The notes: generated from the sequence alone by a model not told the origin. DNA of 64,000 nt from Parahaliea aestuarii (GCF_008064635.1 NZ_VRYZ01000002.1:372001-436000); one strand, 5' to 3'; positions 25,175-35,951 are shown, counted from the stretch's first letter. A program made the numbers and translations.

Positions 25175-26421
25175 GCCAGGACATTCACATCACCGACCTC
25201 GCCCATCCCCAACTTAGCGCGGTACAACAGGCCGCCCTCGACTACGGCAACACCGTCCAGGTGGACTTTTCCGAGCGCGGCGTACTGGCGGCAGCGCGCG
25301 AGCGCACCGGGCTGGCCGACTTCGGCGCGGACGATTTTCGCGAGCGCCTGAACCTGCTGCTCGACGAGTGGGGCAACGACGACAACATGACCGCCCTGCA
25401 GCGCGCCAACCTGTTCGGCTACCTGGTGCGCTACGCCAGCAACCGCCTGCTGATCCAGGATTTCTGGCGGCATCATCCAGAAGCGCTGGAAAAGCCGGTC
25501 TGCCGCCCCATCATCGTGGCCGGCCTGCCGCGCTCCGGCACCACCCATCTGTTGAACCTGCTGGCGGCGGATACCCGCTTCCGCTCCCTGCCCCTGTGGG
25601 AATCCTACGAACCGCTGCCACTGCCGGGCGAACACGCCAGCGACGATGCCAGCGACCCGCGCTACCAGCGCTGCGAGGCACAGTGGCAGGGCATGCAGCA
25701 GACCACCCCGCTGCTGGCCGCCATGCACCCGATGAATCCGGAGCACATTCACGAAGAACTGGAACTGATGGGGCCGGCCTTCGCCTCCTACAACTTCGAG
25801 TGGCTGGCCCCCAGCCCGCGCTGGCGCGACCACTACTACGCCAGCGACCAGCGCCCCCACTACGCCTACATGCGCGACGTATTGAAACTACTGCAGTGGC
25901 GCCGGGGGCCGGAGCGCTGGGTTCTGAAATGCCCCCAGCACCTGGAGCAGTTGCCGGTCCTGCACGAAACCTTTCCCGACGCCACCATCGTCATCACCCA
26001 CCGCGACCCGGTGGCGGTGATCCAGTCGGCGGTGACCATGATCGCCTACGGCCAGCGCATGGGCCGCAAGCGCATCGACCTGCCGGCACTGGTGGACTAC
26101 TGGAGCGACCGTGTGGAACACCTGCTGCGCGCCTGCGTGGCGGATCGCCCGCAACTGCCGGAGGCACAGAGCATCGACGTCCCCTTCCACGAGTTCATGG
26201 CCGATGACATGGCCATGGTGGAGCGCATCTACGCCACCGCCGGCACCCCACTGGACGCCCGCGCCCGCGAGCAGATGCAGGCCTTCCTGGCGGATCACCC
26301 CCGCGGCAAGGAGGGCCGGGTCATCTATCGCCTGAAGGAAGATTTCGGCGTCGATCCCGCCGCGCTGCGCGAGCGCTTCGCGTTCTACTTCGAGCGTTCT
26401 CCGGTACGGGCGGAAGTTTAA
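25171..26421 (+). CDS. sulfotransferase-family protein
   Basis: 416 residues. The 5'-PAPS phosphosulfate loop GLPRSGTTHLLNLLA is at about 118-132, and the 3'-phosphate-binding region is seen as WVLKCPQHLEQL, then FPDATIVITHRDPVAVIQS. These are the PSB and PB landmarks of the sulfotransferase_3 group common in marine bacteria and mycobacteria. The enzyme would transfer a sulfo group to a hydroxylated acceptor, fitting the upstream dehydrogenase. It overlaps the regulator by four bases (ATGA), giving coupled translation. Confidence 0.92.
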   Translation: MSQDIHITDLAHPQLSAVQQAALDYGNTVQVDFSERGVLAAARERTGLADFGADDFRERLNLLLDEWGNDDNMTALQRANLFGYLVRYASNRLLIQDFWRHHPEALEKPVCRPIIVAGLPRSGTTHLLNLLAADTRFRSLPLWESYEPLPLPGEHASDDASDPRYQRCEAQWQGMQQTTPLLAAMHPMNPEHIHEELELMGPAFASYNFEWLAPSPRWRDHYYASDQRPHYAYMRDVLKLLQWRRGPERWVLKCPQHLEQLPVLHETFPDATIVITHRDPVAVIQSAVTMIAYGQRMGRKRIDLPALVDYWSDRVEHLLRACVADRPQLPEAQSIDVPFHEFMADDMAMVERIYATAGTPLDARAREQMQAFLADHPRGKEGRVIYRLKEDFGVDPAALRERFAFYFERSPVRAEV

Positions 26422-26558
26422 TTCAGCGCCCGGCCAGCACGGGGTTCACCAGTTTGTGCCCCTGCTCGCTATTGACCGGCGGCGTCCGCTCACCGCTTGT
26501 CATCACGGCAGGTGCGCCAGACAATGCCGGCCGCATTCGTGAATCACAGGGCCACCCC

Positions 26559-28514
26559 ATGCGCGCCACATCTCTCACCCGCCTGGCTGCACTGTTTGCC
26601 ATCCTCAGCCTGCTGGGGGCCTGCAGCGAACACACCCCCGTCGACTACAGCGGTCCCACCGGGGACTGGCCGGTGGTGGGCGGCACGGTCGGCCGCGGGC
26701 AGTATTCCGCGCTGGACCAGATCACACCGGACAACATCGACCAATTGGAAGTGGCGTGGACCCACCACTCCGGCGACTTCGCCCGCGCCGCCGACGGCAG
26801 CGGCAAAGTCACCGCCTTCGAGGCTTCGCCGCTGGTGGTCGACGACACGCTGTATTACTGCACGCCCTACAACCGCATTTTCGCGCTGGACCCGGAGACC
26901 GGGGAGGAGCGCTGGGTCTACGATGCCCAGATCGACTCCACCGGCGTGCAGTCCCACATCTGCCGCGGCGTCACCTACTGGGAAGACCCAGAGGCGCCAG
27001 CCGGTGCCCCCTGCGCCCGGCGCATTTTCATGTCCACGGTGGACAGCCGCATGGTCGGCGTCGATGCCGGGACCGGCCGCGCCTGTGAAGACTTTGGTTC
27101 CGGCGGCGCCATCGACCTGATGGTCGGGATGGAGGACTTCCGCCAGAGCGGGGTGTACCCCACCTCGCCGCCCCTGGCCATCGGCGATGTACTGGTGACC
27201 GGCGCCCTGGTGATCGACAACCGCAGCAGCAGGGAGGCCCCGGGCGTGGTGCGCGGTTTCGATGCCCGCAGCGGCGAACTGCGCTGGGCCTTCGACCCGG
27301 TGCCACCATCCATGACGCCGGTCACCGCCGAGGATGTGAAGAATGGCGCCTCCTTTACCCCGTCTACCCCCAACGCCTGGTCGCTGATCACCGGCGACAG
27401 CGAGCGCGGCATTGTGTACGTCCCCATGGGTAACCCGGCCAACGACTTCTACGGCGGCGAGGTGCGCAGGGACCTCGACTACTACGGCTCCTCGCTGGTG
27501 GCGCTGGACGCCGCCAGCGGCGCGGTGAAATGGCACTTCCAGACCGTGCACCACGACCTCTGGGACTACGACCTGGCCGCCCAGCCGGTGCCCTTCACCC
27601 AGCAGACCGCCAGCGGACCGGTGCCCGGAGTGATGGTGGCCACCAAGACCGGCTTTATCTTCCTGTTGAACGGCGAGACCGGCGAACCCCTGTTTCCGGT
27701 GGAGGAGCGCCCGGTGGCCCAGACCGATGTACCGGGGGAGTACTCCTCACCCACCCAGCCTTTCCCCACCAAACCGGCGCCCCTGCTGCCGGACCTCAGC
27801 GAGGACGACCTGTGGGGCATGCTCAGCTTCTACGATGAAAAGGCCTGTCGCGAGCAGTTCGCCAAACTGCGCTACGAGGGCGTATTCACCCCGCCCTCAA
27901 TCGAGGGCAGCCTGCAGTTTCCGGGTTTTGTCGGCGGTGTGAACTGGGGCGGCGTATCCATCGACCCGGTCAATAACCGTGCGGTGGTGAGCTTCCACCG
28001 CTTTCCCTTCATGCTGAAAATGGTGGAACGCGAGCCGGACCAGCACTACGCCTATAACATGGAGGGCGCTCCCTATGCCATGCAGCCGACCCTGTTCGGC
28101 TCGCCCCTGGGCGCCCCCTGCATCGAGCCGCCCTGGAGCTACCTGGCGGCGGTGGACCTGAACACCGGCGAGCACCTCTGGCAAACCCCCTTCGGCACCC
28201 TGGAAAACCTGGCGCCGCTGGGGCAGTTCTTCCCCTGGGGCGGCATGGCCCTGGGCGGCAACCTGCAGACTGCCGGCGGCCTGGTGTTTATCGCCGCCAC
28301 CATGGACACCCGGTTCCGCGCCTTCGACCTGGGCAGCGGCGAGGAAGTGTGGAGCACCGGCCTGCCCTACTCCGGCCACGCCATGCCCATGACCTACCGC
28401 CTGCGCCCGGACAGCAAGCAGTTCGTGGTCATCGCCGCTGGCGGCAAGGGCCTGTTCGAGATGATGGGCTCCAAAACCGGCGACGCCCTGGTCGCTTTCT
28501 CCCTGCCCGACTAA
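26559..28514 (+). CDS. PQQ-type quinoprotein dehydrogenase, predicted lipoprotein
   Basis: 651 residues from ATG 26559. That start is chosen over the upstream frame extension because it gives a perfect lipoprotein signal (LSLLGAC, Cys22) preceded by a CACAGGG ribosome site. The body is an eight-bladed beta-propeller with repeated tryptophan-docking phrases: LEVAWTHHSGDF, FALDPETGEERWVYDA, VRGFDARSGELRWAFD, VALDAASGAVKWHFQTVHHDLWDYDL, AVDLNTGEHLWQTP. It resembles the glucose/quinate/shikimate PQQ dehydrogenase group but lacks the N-terminal membrane helices of the membrane glucose dehydrogenase; the lipid anchor replaces them. It would oxidise an alcohol or sugar in the periplasm. No PQQ synthesis gene is in the window. 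Confidence 0.9.
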   Translation: MRATSLTRLAALFAILSLLGACSEHTPVDYSGPTGDWPVVGGTVGRGQYSALDQITPDNIDQLEVAWTHHSGDFARAADGSGKVTAFEASPLVVDDTLYYCTPYNRIFALDPETGEERWVYDAQIDSTGVQSHICRGVTYWEDPEAPAGAPCARRIFMSTVDSRMVGVDAGTGRACEDFGSGGAIDLMVGMEDFRQSGVYPTSPPLAIGDVLVTGALVIDNRSSREAPGVVRGFDARSGELRWAFDPVPPSMTPVTAEDVKNGASFTPSTPNAWSLITGDSERGIVYVPMGNPANDFYGGEVRRDLDYYGSSLVALDAASGAVKWHFQTVHHDLWDYDLAAQPVPFTQQTASGPVPGVMVATKTGFIFLLNGETGEPLFPVEERPVAQTDVPGEYSSPTQPFPTKPAPLLPDLSEDDLWGMLSFYDEKACREQFAKLRYEGVFTPPSIEGSLQFPGFVGGVNWGGVSIDPVNNRAVVSFHRFPFMLKMVEREPDQHYAYNMEGAPYAMQPTLFGSPLGAPCIEPPWSYLAAVDLNTGEHLWQTPFGTLENLAPLGQFFPWGGMALGGNLQTAGGLVFIAATMDTRFRAFDLGSGEEVWSTGLPYSGHAMPMTYRLRPDSKQFVVIAAGGKGLFEMMGSKTGDALVAFSLPD

Positions 28515-28535
28515 GGGGCCGGCGTGGAGCTATGA

Positions 28536-28614
28536 CGGGAACTTCGAAGAGCTTCAGCGGGAACTTCGAGGAGCCTCAGCGGGAACTTCGAAGAGCCTCA
28601 GCGGGAACTTCGAG
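28536..28614 (+). repeat. 22-bp short tandem repeat, about 3.6 copies
   Basis: The unit CGGGAACTTCGAAGAGCTTC plus two more bases repeats with a 22-bp period at 28536, 28558 and 28580, with a partial copy at 28602; copies differ at two positions. It lies just after the quinoprotein stop and before the Fur-like site. The period is not a multiple of three and no convincing gene covers it. Each unit contains a GAACTTC half-palindrome. Confidence 0.85.
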
Positions 28615-28644
28615 TAGTATCGCCGGTCGGACTGTGTTCTACTG

Positions 28645-28663
28645 AATGAGAATTGCTTGCATT
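28645..28663 (+). promoter_or_regulatory. Fur-box-like operator upstream of the iron ABC transporter
   Basis: The 19-base sequence AATGAGAATTGCTTGCATT matches 13 of 19 positions of a gammaproteobacterial Fur operator (AATGATAATCATTATCATT). It lies 33 bases upstream of the start of the Fe(3+)-binding protein gene, exactly where iron-dependent repression would be expected. Confidence 0.7.
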
Positions 28664-28695
28664 TGCAGGCGCCTACAATCTACCGCGAGGTCACC

Positions 28696-29724
28696 ATGCG
28701 TTTTTCCCGTTCGGCCCTGTGCCGCGCGGCGGCTTTTTTCGCCGCTACCCTGATTGCTCCCGCCAGCCTGGCCGCCGAGGTCGTGAATGTTTACTCCGCC
28801 CGCCAGGAAGCCCTGATCAAACCCATCCTCGAACGCTTCACCGAAGAGAGCGGCATCAAGGTCAACCTCATTACCGGCGATGGCGACGCCCTGCTCACCC
28901 GCCTGCGCAGCGAGGGCCGCAACAGCCCCGCCGACCTGCTGCTGACCGTTGATGCGGGCCGCCTGTACCGGGCACGGGAAGCCGGTGTGCTGCAGCCGCT
29001 GCACTCGGACTTCCTGAAAAAAGTGGTCCCCGCCCACCTGCGCGACAACGAGGACTACTGGTACGGCCTGTCGGTGCGGGCGCGGGTGATCGCCTACGCC
29101 AAAGACCGCATCGACCCCGCCGAACTCAGCACCTACGAGGACCTCACCGACCCGAAATGGCGCGGCCGCCTGTGTGTCCGCTCCTCCAGCAACATCTATA
29201 ACCAGTCGCTGGTGGCCGGCATGATCGCCACCGAGGGCGCCGACGCCGCCGGCGCATGGGCCAAAGGCGTGGTCGCCAACTTCGCCCGCCCGCCCCAGGG
29301 CGGCGACCGCGACCAGATCAAGGCGGTTGGCGCCGGCCAGTGCGACCTGGCCCTGGTCAACAGCTACTACTATGGCGCCATGCTGCAGTCCGGCGGTGAG
29401 GAAGAGGCAGCGGCCGCCAATGTCGCCCTGTTCTTCCCCAACCAGGACGGCCGCGGCACCCACGTGAATGTCAGCGGCGCGGGCATCACCACGGCCGCCA
29501 CCCATGTGGAACAGGCCAAGGCGCTGATCGAGTTCCTGGCTGGCGAGGAAGCCCAGCACTGGTACGCGGAAACCAACAACGAGTACCCGGTGCGCGAGGA
29601 CATCGAACCCAGCGCACGCCTCAGTTCCTGGGGCGAATTCAAAGCCGATTCAGTTGACGTGACCGAGCTCGGGCGCTTGAATGCGCAGGCAGTCATGATC
29701 ATGGATCGGGCCAATTGGAAATAG
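28696..29724 (+). CDS. Fe(3+) ABC transporter, periplasmic substrate-binding protein (FbpA/FutA type)
   Basis: 342 residues from ATG 28696; the longer frame begins at a TTG that runs into the Fur-like site and is rejected. Residues 1-27 form a signal peptide (ATLIAPASLAAE). The mature protein starts VVNVYSARQEALIKPILERF and continues with GIKVNLITGDGDALLTRLRSEG, PADLLLTVDAGRLYRAREAGVL and later LVNSYYYGAML, where the paired tyrosines (SYYY) are the Fe(3+) ligands of the family. It captures ferric iron in the periplasm and delivers it to the permease encoded next. A Fur-box-like site lies just upstream. Confidence 0.94.
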   Translation: MRFSRSALCRAAAFFAATLIAPASLAAEVVNVYSARQEALIKPILERFTEESGIKVNLITGDGDALLTRLRSEGRNSPADLLLTVDAGRLYRAREAGVLQPLHSDFLKKVVPAHLRDNEDYWYGLSVRARVIAYAKDRIDPAELSTYEDLTDPKWRGRLCVRSSSNIYNQSLVAGMIATEGADAAGAWAKGVVANFARPPQGGDRDQIKAVGAGQCDLALVNSYYYGAMLQSGGEEEAAAANVALFFPNQDGRGTHVNVSGAGITTAATHVEQAKALIEFLAGEEAQHWYAETNNEYPVREDIEPSARLSSWGEFKADSVDVTELGRLNAQAVMIMDRANWK

Positions 29725-31412
29725 GCAGCCCCTCAAACCCTCCCACGCCAAGTCACCAACGACGCGCCAGCCCCGGCTGGCGCGCTGGCATGTTGTTGGC
29801 CACCGCGGTGATCGCGGTGCCGGTGCTGGTGATCGCCGCCAGCCTGTTCAGCGGCTTCAGCCCGGTCTGGGAGCACCTGCTGCAAACCGTGCTGCAGGAT
29901 TACATTGTCAACTCGCTGCTGCTGATGCTCGGCGTCGGCGCCGGCACCCTGGTGCTCGGCGTCACCGGCGCCTGGCTAACCGCCATGTGCGACTTCCCCG
30001 GCCGGCGCTTTTTCAACTGGGCGCTGCTGCTGCCAATGGCTATCCCCGCCTACATCATCGCCTATACCTACACCGGCATGCTGGACTACGCCGGCCCGGT
30101 GCAGAGTGCCCTGCGCGAGACCTTTGGCTGGAACTACGGCGACTACTACTTCCCCGCCATCCGCTCCCTCGGCGGCGCGGTATGCATGCTGTCGCTGGTG
30201 CTCTACCCCTACGTCTACCTGCTGGTGCGGGTTGCCTTCCGCGAACAGAGTACCGCCGTACTGGAAGCCAGCCGCAGCCTTGGAAAAGGCCCCTGGCAGA
30301 CGCTGTTCCAGGTCGCCCTGCCGATGGCACGCCCGGCCCTGGTGGCCGGCATCAGCCTGGCGCTGATGGAAACCCTGGCGGACTACGGCACGGTGGCCTA
30401 CTTTGGCGTGAGTGCCTTTACCACCGGTATCTTCCGCACCTGGTACGGCCTGGGGGAGCTGCAGACCGCCGCCCAGCTCGCCGCCTTCCTGCTGCTGTTC
30501 GTGTTCAGCCTGTTTTTGCTGGAGCAGCTGTCCCGCCGGCGCCTGCGCTTCCACCACAATTCCGCCCGCCAGCAACCCCGGCGCATCCCGCTGCGCGGCT
30601 GGCGCGGGCTGCTGGCCTGCGCCGTGGCCAGCCTGATCCTGGCGGCGGGCTTTGTGCTGCCGGCCCTGCAACTGGGCAGCTGGGCCATCGAGCGCTGGGC
30701 CGAGACGGACCTCGCCCTGTTCTGGCAACTGATTCGCTCCAGCTTCAGCCTGGCCGCCATGGCGGCCATCGCCTGCCTGCTGATCGCCCTGCTGCTGGGT
30801 TACGGCAAACGCCTGCACCCCGGGCAGGTAGAACAGCAGGCCACGCGTATCGCCGCCATGGGCTACGCGGTGCCGGGCACGGTAATCGCGGTGGGGGTGC
30901 TGATTCCCTTCGCCTGGCTGGACAACCGCATCGACGATTTCGCGCGCTCCCACTTCGACTACTCCACCGGCCTGCTACTGTCGGGCACCGTCGCCGCCCT
31001 GGTCTTCGCCTATGTGGTGCGTTTCCTGTCGGTATCGCTGCAGAGCGTGGAATCCGGGCTGGCGCGCATCCGGCCCAGCATCGACGAGTCGGCGCGCTCC
31101 CTCGGCCTGAAGCCGCTGGCGGTACTGCGCCGGGTACACCTGCCGATGCTGCGCGGCTCCCTCGCCACGGCACTGCTGCTGGTCTTCGTGGATGTCCTCA
31201 AGGAACTGCCCACGACCCTCATCCTGCGGCCCTTCAATTTCAACACCCTGGCGGTGCGCGCCCACGAGCTGGCCTCGGACGAGCGCCTGGCCGACGCCGC
31301 CCTGCCCGCCCTCGCCATTGTGGCGATCGGCCTGCTGCCGGTGATCCTGATGAACCGCACCGCCGGCAGCGCTGAACCCCCACCGCGAACCCACGAGCAG
31401 AACAGCCCATGA
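29715..31412 (+). CDS. Fe(3+) ABC transporter permease (FbpB type, fused double permease)
   Basis: About 565 residues from TTG 29715, which overlaps the previous stop by 10 bases; ATG 29790 is the alternative and would remove 25 polar residues before the first helix. Two copies of the permease domain are fused. Each ends with an EAA loop that contacts the ATPase: EASRSLGKGPWQTLFQVALP near residue 190 and DESARSLGLKPLAVLRRVHLP near 460. About twelve membrane helices are visible. It is the inner-membrane channel between the binding protein and ATPase of the same operon. Confidence 0.92.
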   Translation: MEIGSPSNPPTPSHQRRASPGWRAGMLLATAVIAVPVLVIAASLFSGFSPVWEHLLQTVLQDYIVNSLLLMLGVGAGTLVLGVTGAWLTAMCDFPGRRFFNWALLLPMAIPAYIIAYTYTGMLDYAGPVQSALRETFGWNYGDYYFPAIRSLGGAVCMLSLVLYPYVYLLVRVAFREQSTAVLEASRSLGKGPWQTLFQVALPMARPALVAGISLALMETLADYGTVAYFGVSAFTTGIFRTWYGLGELQTAAQLAAFLLLFVFSLFLLEQLSRRRLRFHHNSARQQPRRIPLRGWRGLLACAVASLILAAGFVLPALQLGSWAIERWAETDLALFWQLIRSSFSLAAMAAIACLLIALLLGYGKRLHPGQVEQQATRIAAMGYAVPGTVIAVGVLIPFAWLDNRIDDFARSHFDYSTGLLLSGTVAALVFAYVVRFLSVSLQSVESGLARIRPSIDESARSLGLKPLAVLRRVHLPMLRGSLATALLLVFVDVLKELPTTLILRPFNFNTLAVRAHELASDERLADAALPALAIVAIGLLPVILMNRTAGSAEPPPRTHEQNSP

Positions 31413-32467
31413 GCAGCCAACTGGCATTGGAAAAGGTCGCCGTCCGCTACGGCAGTTTCACCGCGGTCAGCGGCGTTTCACTGTCCCTGGAAGCCGGGGA
31501 AATCGGCTGCCTGCTGGGCCCTTCCGGCTGCGGCAAAACCACTCTGCTGCGCGCCATTGCCGGCTTCGAGCCGGTGTCCGAAGGGCACATCAACCTGCGC
31601 GGCCACACCATCAGCCAGCCCGGCGGCCTGCTGCCACCGGAGCAGCGCCGGGTGGGCATGGTGTTTCAGGACTTCGCCCTCTTCCCCCACCTCTCGGTGC
31701 GCCGCAATATCGGCTTTGGCCTGTCGGCGCTGGGGGCCGGCGAACGACAGGCGCGGGTGCAGGAAATGCTGGAACTGGTGGCGCTGGCCGACTACGCCGA
31801 CGCCTATCCCCACGAGCTGTCAGGCGGCCAGCAGCAGCGTGTCGCCCTGGCCCGCGCGCTGGCGCCGGCGCCGGAAATCCTGCTGCTGGACGAACCCTTT
31901 TCCAGCCTCGACAGCGAGCTGCGCGAACAACTGGCGGGCGAGGTGCGGGAGTTGCTCAAGCGCAACGGCGTCACCGCCATCCTGGTCACCCACGACCAGC
32001 ACGAGGCCTTCGCCATGGCCGACCGCATCGCCCTGCTGCGCAGCGGCCGGGTGGCGCAACTGGACACGCCCTACAACCTCTACCACAACCCGGCCAGCGA
32101 ATTTGTGGCCGAGTTCATCGGCCAGGGGAATATTGTATCGGTGACGGTGAACGAGGCCGGTGAACTGAACGACGGCCTGGGCAGGCTCGACATGGGGCAT
32201 CGCCACTGGCGCGCCGGCGAGCAACTGCGGCTACTGGTACGCCCCGACGACATCGAGTTCGACGAACTCAGCCAGTTGAGCCTGGCGGTATGCGGCAAGT
32301 CCTTCCGCGGCGCCCACTATCTCTACGACCTGCAACTGCCCGACGGCCAGCACGCCCCCTGCCTGGCGCCGAGCCATGTCGACGTGGCCGTCGGCGGCCA
32401 CCTGCCGGTGCGCTTCAACCTGCAGCACGTGGTGGTGTTTGACGCCGCGGAAAACGCGGCTACTTGA
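31409..32467 (+). CDS. Fe(3+) ABC transporter ATP-binding protein (FbpC type)
   Basis: 352 residues. Walker A GPSGCGKTT at 37-45, Q-loop in GMVFQDFALFPHLSV, signature LSGGQQQR at 137-144, Walker B ILLLDEP at about 157-163 and the switch His in VTHDQHEAF. A C-terminal TOBE-like regulatory region (about 240-352) is as in FbpC and other CUT1/iron ATPases. It starts four bases before the permease stop (ATGA overlap). Its 3' end overlaps the convergent beta-propeller gene by 8 bases. Confidence 0.95.
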   Translation: MSSQLALEKVAVRYGSFTAVSGVSLSLEAGEIGCLLGPSGCGKTTLLRAIAGFEPVSEGHINLRGHTISQPGGLLPPEQRRVGMVFQDFALFPHLSVRRNIGFGLSALGAGERQARVQEMLELVALADYADAYPHELSGGQQQRVALARALAPAPEILLLDEPFSSLDSELREQLAGEVRELLKRNGVTAILVTHDQHEAFAMADRIALLRSGRVAQLDTPYNLYHNPASEFVAEFIGQGNIVSVTVNEAGELNDGLGRLDMGHRHWRAGEQLRLLVRPDDIEFDELSQLSLAVCGKSFRGAHYLYDLQLPDGQHAPCLAPSHVDVAVGGHLPVRFNLQHVVVFDAAENAAT

Positions 32468-33488
32468 GCGGCAGGTCCATCCAGGTCCAGGCCATGCCGT
32501 CGGGCTCCTTGCCGGCCCTGAATACCGCGACCTGCTCCAGGTCGTGCGCCTCGCGCACGGAGATCACGTCCGCCTGGGTGTGGGCGACAAAGATCATTTC
32601 GTAATCCCGGGACACCAGCAGTCCAACCGGAATGGAACCGCTGACGCCCTCCCCGGCGAGGATGGAGTCGGCGTTTTCCGGCACCGGGATGTCAAAGTCG
32701 ATACGGCGGCTCACCTCGCGGCTCTCGCTGTCGATCACCACCATGGCATCGTCCATGGCCAGGGTGGCAAATACCCGCCCGCGGGAGTCGTCGGCCGCCA
32801 CCCGAATGGGAAAGCCGCCCACCTCGATCTCCGCCAGTTTGCGCAGGGGCCGCACCGAGAAGACCGAAATCGTCCCCGCCTCGCGGTTGCTCACCCACAC
32901 CTCGCTGCCCTTGTTCACCAGGGCAATGCCCTCGCTGCCGGCGCCGGAAGCGGCCACGCCGCTCAGCTCGCCGCTGTCCAGTGCCAGCTCGCTGACCGAG
33001 CCGGAGCCGATACTGGCCACCCAGGCGCCGCTGCCATCGCGCGAGGCCGCCAGCATGTGGGCGACATCCTGGTCCACCGCGATGCTGTCGCGCACCTCCA
33101 GTTCGTTCATATCCACCAGCAGCACACTGCGATTGCCCTCGGTGGTCACCACCGCGGTATCCGCCTTCATCCAGGCGATGCCGTGGGGCCGGGCGCCGGC
33201 GGGCAGTTCGATGGTCGCCACCGGCCGCAACTGGGCGAGGTCAATCAGGGTCAGGGTGTTGCCGGGCCGCTGCGCGTTACCGTAGTTGCTGACCAGCGCC
33301 CGCAGGCCCTCCGGCGACACCGCGATTTCGTGGGGCCCCTCGCCCACCGGCAGGGTAACTATGCGCTCAAAGCCAGGGGTGCGCAGCAGGGTGACCGAGC
33401 CCTCCGCCTTGTTGGCCACCAGCAGGGTCCCGGCGTGCGCTGCGGGCAGCAGGCTCAGGCCGAGCAGCAGAATCAGTAATCGACGCAT
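32460..33488 (-). CDS. exported YncE-like beta-propeller protein
   Basis: 342 residues from ATG 33488, chosen because it begins a clear signal peptide (MRRLLILLLGLSLLPAAHAG); the frame upstream is not signal-like. The mature part is a seven-bladed propeller of YVTN/YncE type with repeated phrases such as LLVANKAEGSVTLLRTPGF, EGPHEIAVSPEGLRALVSNYG, VWVSNREAGTISVFSV and EMIFVAHTQADVISV. Such proteins are periplasmic; E. coli YncE is iron-regulated, and here the gene is convergent with a Fe(3+) importer. No enzymatic motif is seen. Confidence 0.87.
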   Translation of the reverse strand: MRRLLILLLGLSLLPAAHAGTLLVANKAEGSVTLLRTPGFERIVTLPVGEGPHEIAVSPEGLRALVSNYGNAQRPGNTLTLIDLAQLRPVATIELPAGARPHGIAWMKADTAVVTTEGNRSVLLVDMNELEVRDSIAVDQDVAHMLAASRDGSGAWVASIGSGSVSELALDSGELSGVAASGAGSEGIALVNKGSEVWVSNREAGTISVFSVRPLRKLAEIEVGGFPIRVAADDSRGRVFATLAMDDAMVVIDSESREVSRRIDFDIPVPENADSILAGEGVSGSIPVGLLVSRDYEMIFVAHTQADVISVREAHDLEQVAVFRAGKEPDGMAWTWMDLPLK

Positions 33489-33541
33489 GACAATCCTCGT
33501 AAAACAGCGACTGCAATGAGGCGACATCATACCCCAGGCCT

Positions 33542-33859
33542 TCAGCAATCGCGCCCCGGTATGACCTCCCACTCCGGCGCCTCAAACTCGCCGATCACCC
33601 GCACTTCCACAAAGGGCGCCTCGGCGGCGATGATGTCCTGCACCTGCTGCGAGGGGTGAGTCTCCATCGCGTCCCGCTGCGCCTTGCTCTCCCAGGTGGC
33701 GATGGCCAGCAGCACATCGGGGTCGCCGATCTTCCGGTGCAGGCGGGTGCCCAGCGCACCGGGCGCCTGCTGGATCAGGCGGCTGGCCCGCAACCAGGCA
33801 TCGGCGTACTGCTCGGCGCTGTAGCCGGGCTTGATGTGGACTTCGAAAATAAAGTGCAT
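33542..33859 (-). CDS. antibiotic-biosynthesis-monooxygenase-like (ABM) family protein
   Basis: 105 residues from ATG 33859, which has a perfect GGAGGTAC ribosome site; the longer frame crosses the promoter of dusA and is rejected. The sequence (MHFIFEVHIKPGYSAEQYADAW, then RLHRKIGDPDVLLAIATWESKAQRDAMETHPS) fits the dimeric ferredoxin-like alpha-beta barrel fold of ABM/Dabb proteins. Substrate and role are unknown. It is a single gene, divergent from dusA. Confidence 0.8.
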   Translation of the reverse strand: MHFIFEVHIKPGYSAEQYADAWLRASRLIQQAPGALGTRLHRKIGDPDVLLAIATWESKAQRDAMETHPSQQVQDIIAAEAPFVEVRVIGEFEAPEWEVIPGRDC

Positions 33860-33965
33860 AGTACCTCCACGCCGCGCGCAACAGGACAGCCCGCGGCCAT
33901 TACTGGCACAATAGCGCCTGAAACAGCGGCGCGCGAGCGCCCACCCACCGCCAGCGAAACGACCG

Positions 33966-34985
<1,020 letters not shown>

Positions 34986-34997
34986 CAGAGAGAGCCC

Positions 34998-35951
34998 ATG
35001 AGCAACAAACTCGAACGCCTGAAGGCAATGACCGATGTAGTGGCCGACACTGGCGACATCGAGGCGATTCGCCGCTTCCAGCCCCTGGATGCCACCACCA
35101 ACCCCTCTCTCCTGCTCAAGGCCGCCGGCCTGCCCCACTACGCCGAGCTGCTGCTCCAGGCCCGCGGCTGGGCCGCGCAACAGGGCGGCTCCAGCGCCGA
35201 ACAACTGGCCAACGCCTGCGACCGCTTCGCCGTCGATGTGGGGCGCGAGATTCTCGACATAATTCCCGGGCGCATCTCCACCGAGGTGGACGCCCGCCTG
35301 TCCTTCGATGTGGACGCCACGCTGGCCCGCGCGCGCAAGCTGATCGGCATGTACGAGGAGGCCGGCATCCAGCGCGATCGCATCCTGATCAAGACCGCCT
35401 CCACCTGGGAGGGCATCCGCGCCGCCCAGCAACTGGAAAAAGAAGGCATCAACTGCAACCTGACCCTGCTGTTCGGCTTTGCCCAGGCCGCGGCCTGCGC
35501 CGACGCCGGCGTGTTCCTGATCTCGCCCTTCGTCGGCCGCATCCTCGACTGGTACAAGGCCAATACCGATCTGGTGGTCGAAAAACCCGGGGATGACCCC
35601 GGCGTGCAGTCGGTCAGGCAGATCTACCACTACTACAAGCAGCACAACTACAACACTGTGGTGATGGGTGCGAGCTTTCGCAACACCGGCGAGATTGAAG
35701 CGCTGGCGGGCTGCGACCGCCTCACCATCAGCCCCGCCCTGCTGGAGGAACTGGCCGCCGACAGCGGCGAGCTGCCGCGCTGCCTCGACCCGGACAGCGC
35801 CAGCAGCGACCTGCCCGCCCACGGCCCCGGCGAGAGCGAATTCCGCCTCGACCTCAACCAGGACGCCATGGCCACGGAAAAACTGGCCGAGGGTATTCGC
35901 AATTTCATTGCCGACCAGGTGAAGCTGGAACAGGTCATCAGCCAGGCATGA
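34998..35951 (+). CDS. tal: transaldolase
   Basis: 317 residues, the length of E. coli TalB. The Schiff-base lysine is K132 in [11 protein letters not shown], followed by [47 protein letters not shown] is at about 31-43. It moves a dihydroxyacetone unit between sedoheptulose-7-phosphate and glyceraldehyde-3-phosphate in the pentose phosphate pathway. A GAGAGAG-type ribosome site precedes the ATG. The stop overlaps the TerB-like gene by four bases (ATGA). Confidence 0.97.
   Translation: MSNKLERLKAMTDVVADTGDIEAIRRFQPLDATTNPSLLLKAAGLPHYAELLLQARGWAAQQGGSSAEQLANACDRFAVDVGREILDIIPGRISTEVDARLSFDVDATLARARKLIGMYEEAGIQRDRILIKTASTWEGIRAAQQLEKEGINCNLTLLFGFAQAAACADAGVFLISPFVGRILDWYKANTDLVVEKPGDDPGVQSVRQIYHYYKQHNYNTVVMGASFRNTGEIEALAGCDRLTISPALLEELAADSGELPRCLDPDSASSDLPAHGPGESEFRLDLNQDAMATEKLAEGIRNFIADQVKLEQVISQA

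Noticed and set aside
28536-28614. CRISPR array
   Set aside because: The units are directly adjacent with no spacers and are only 22 bp long, so this is a tandem repeat.
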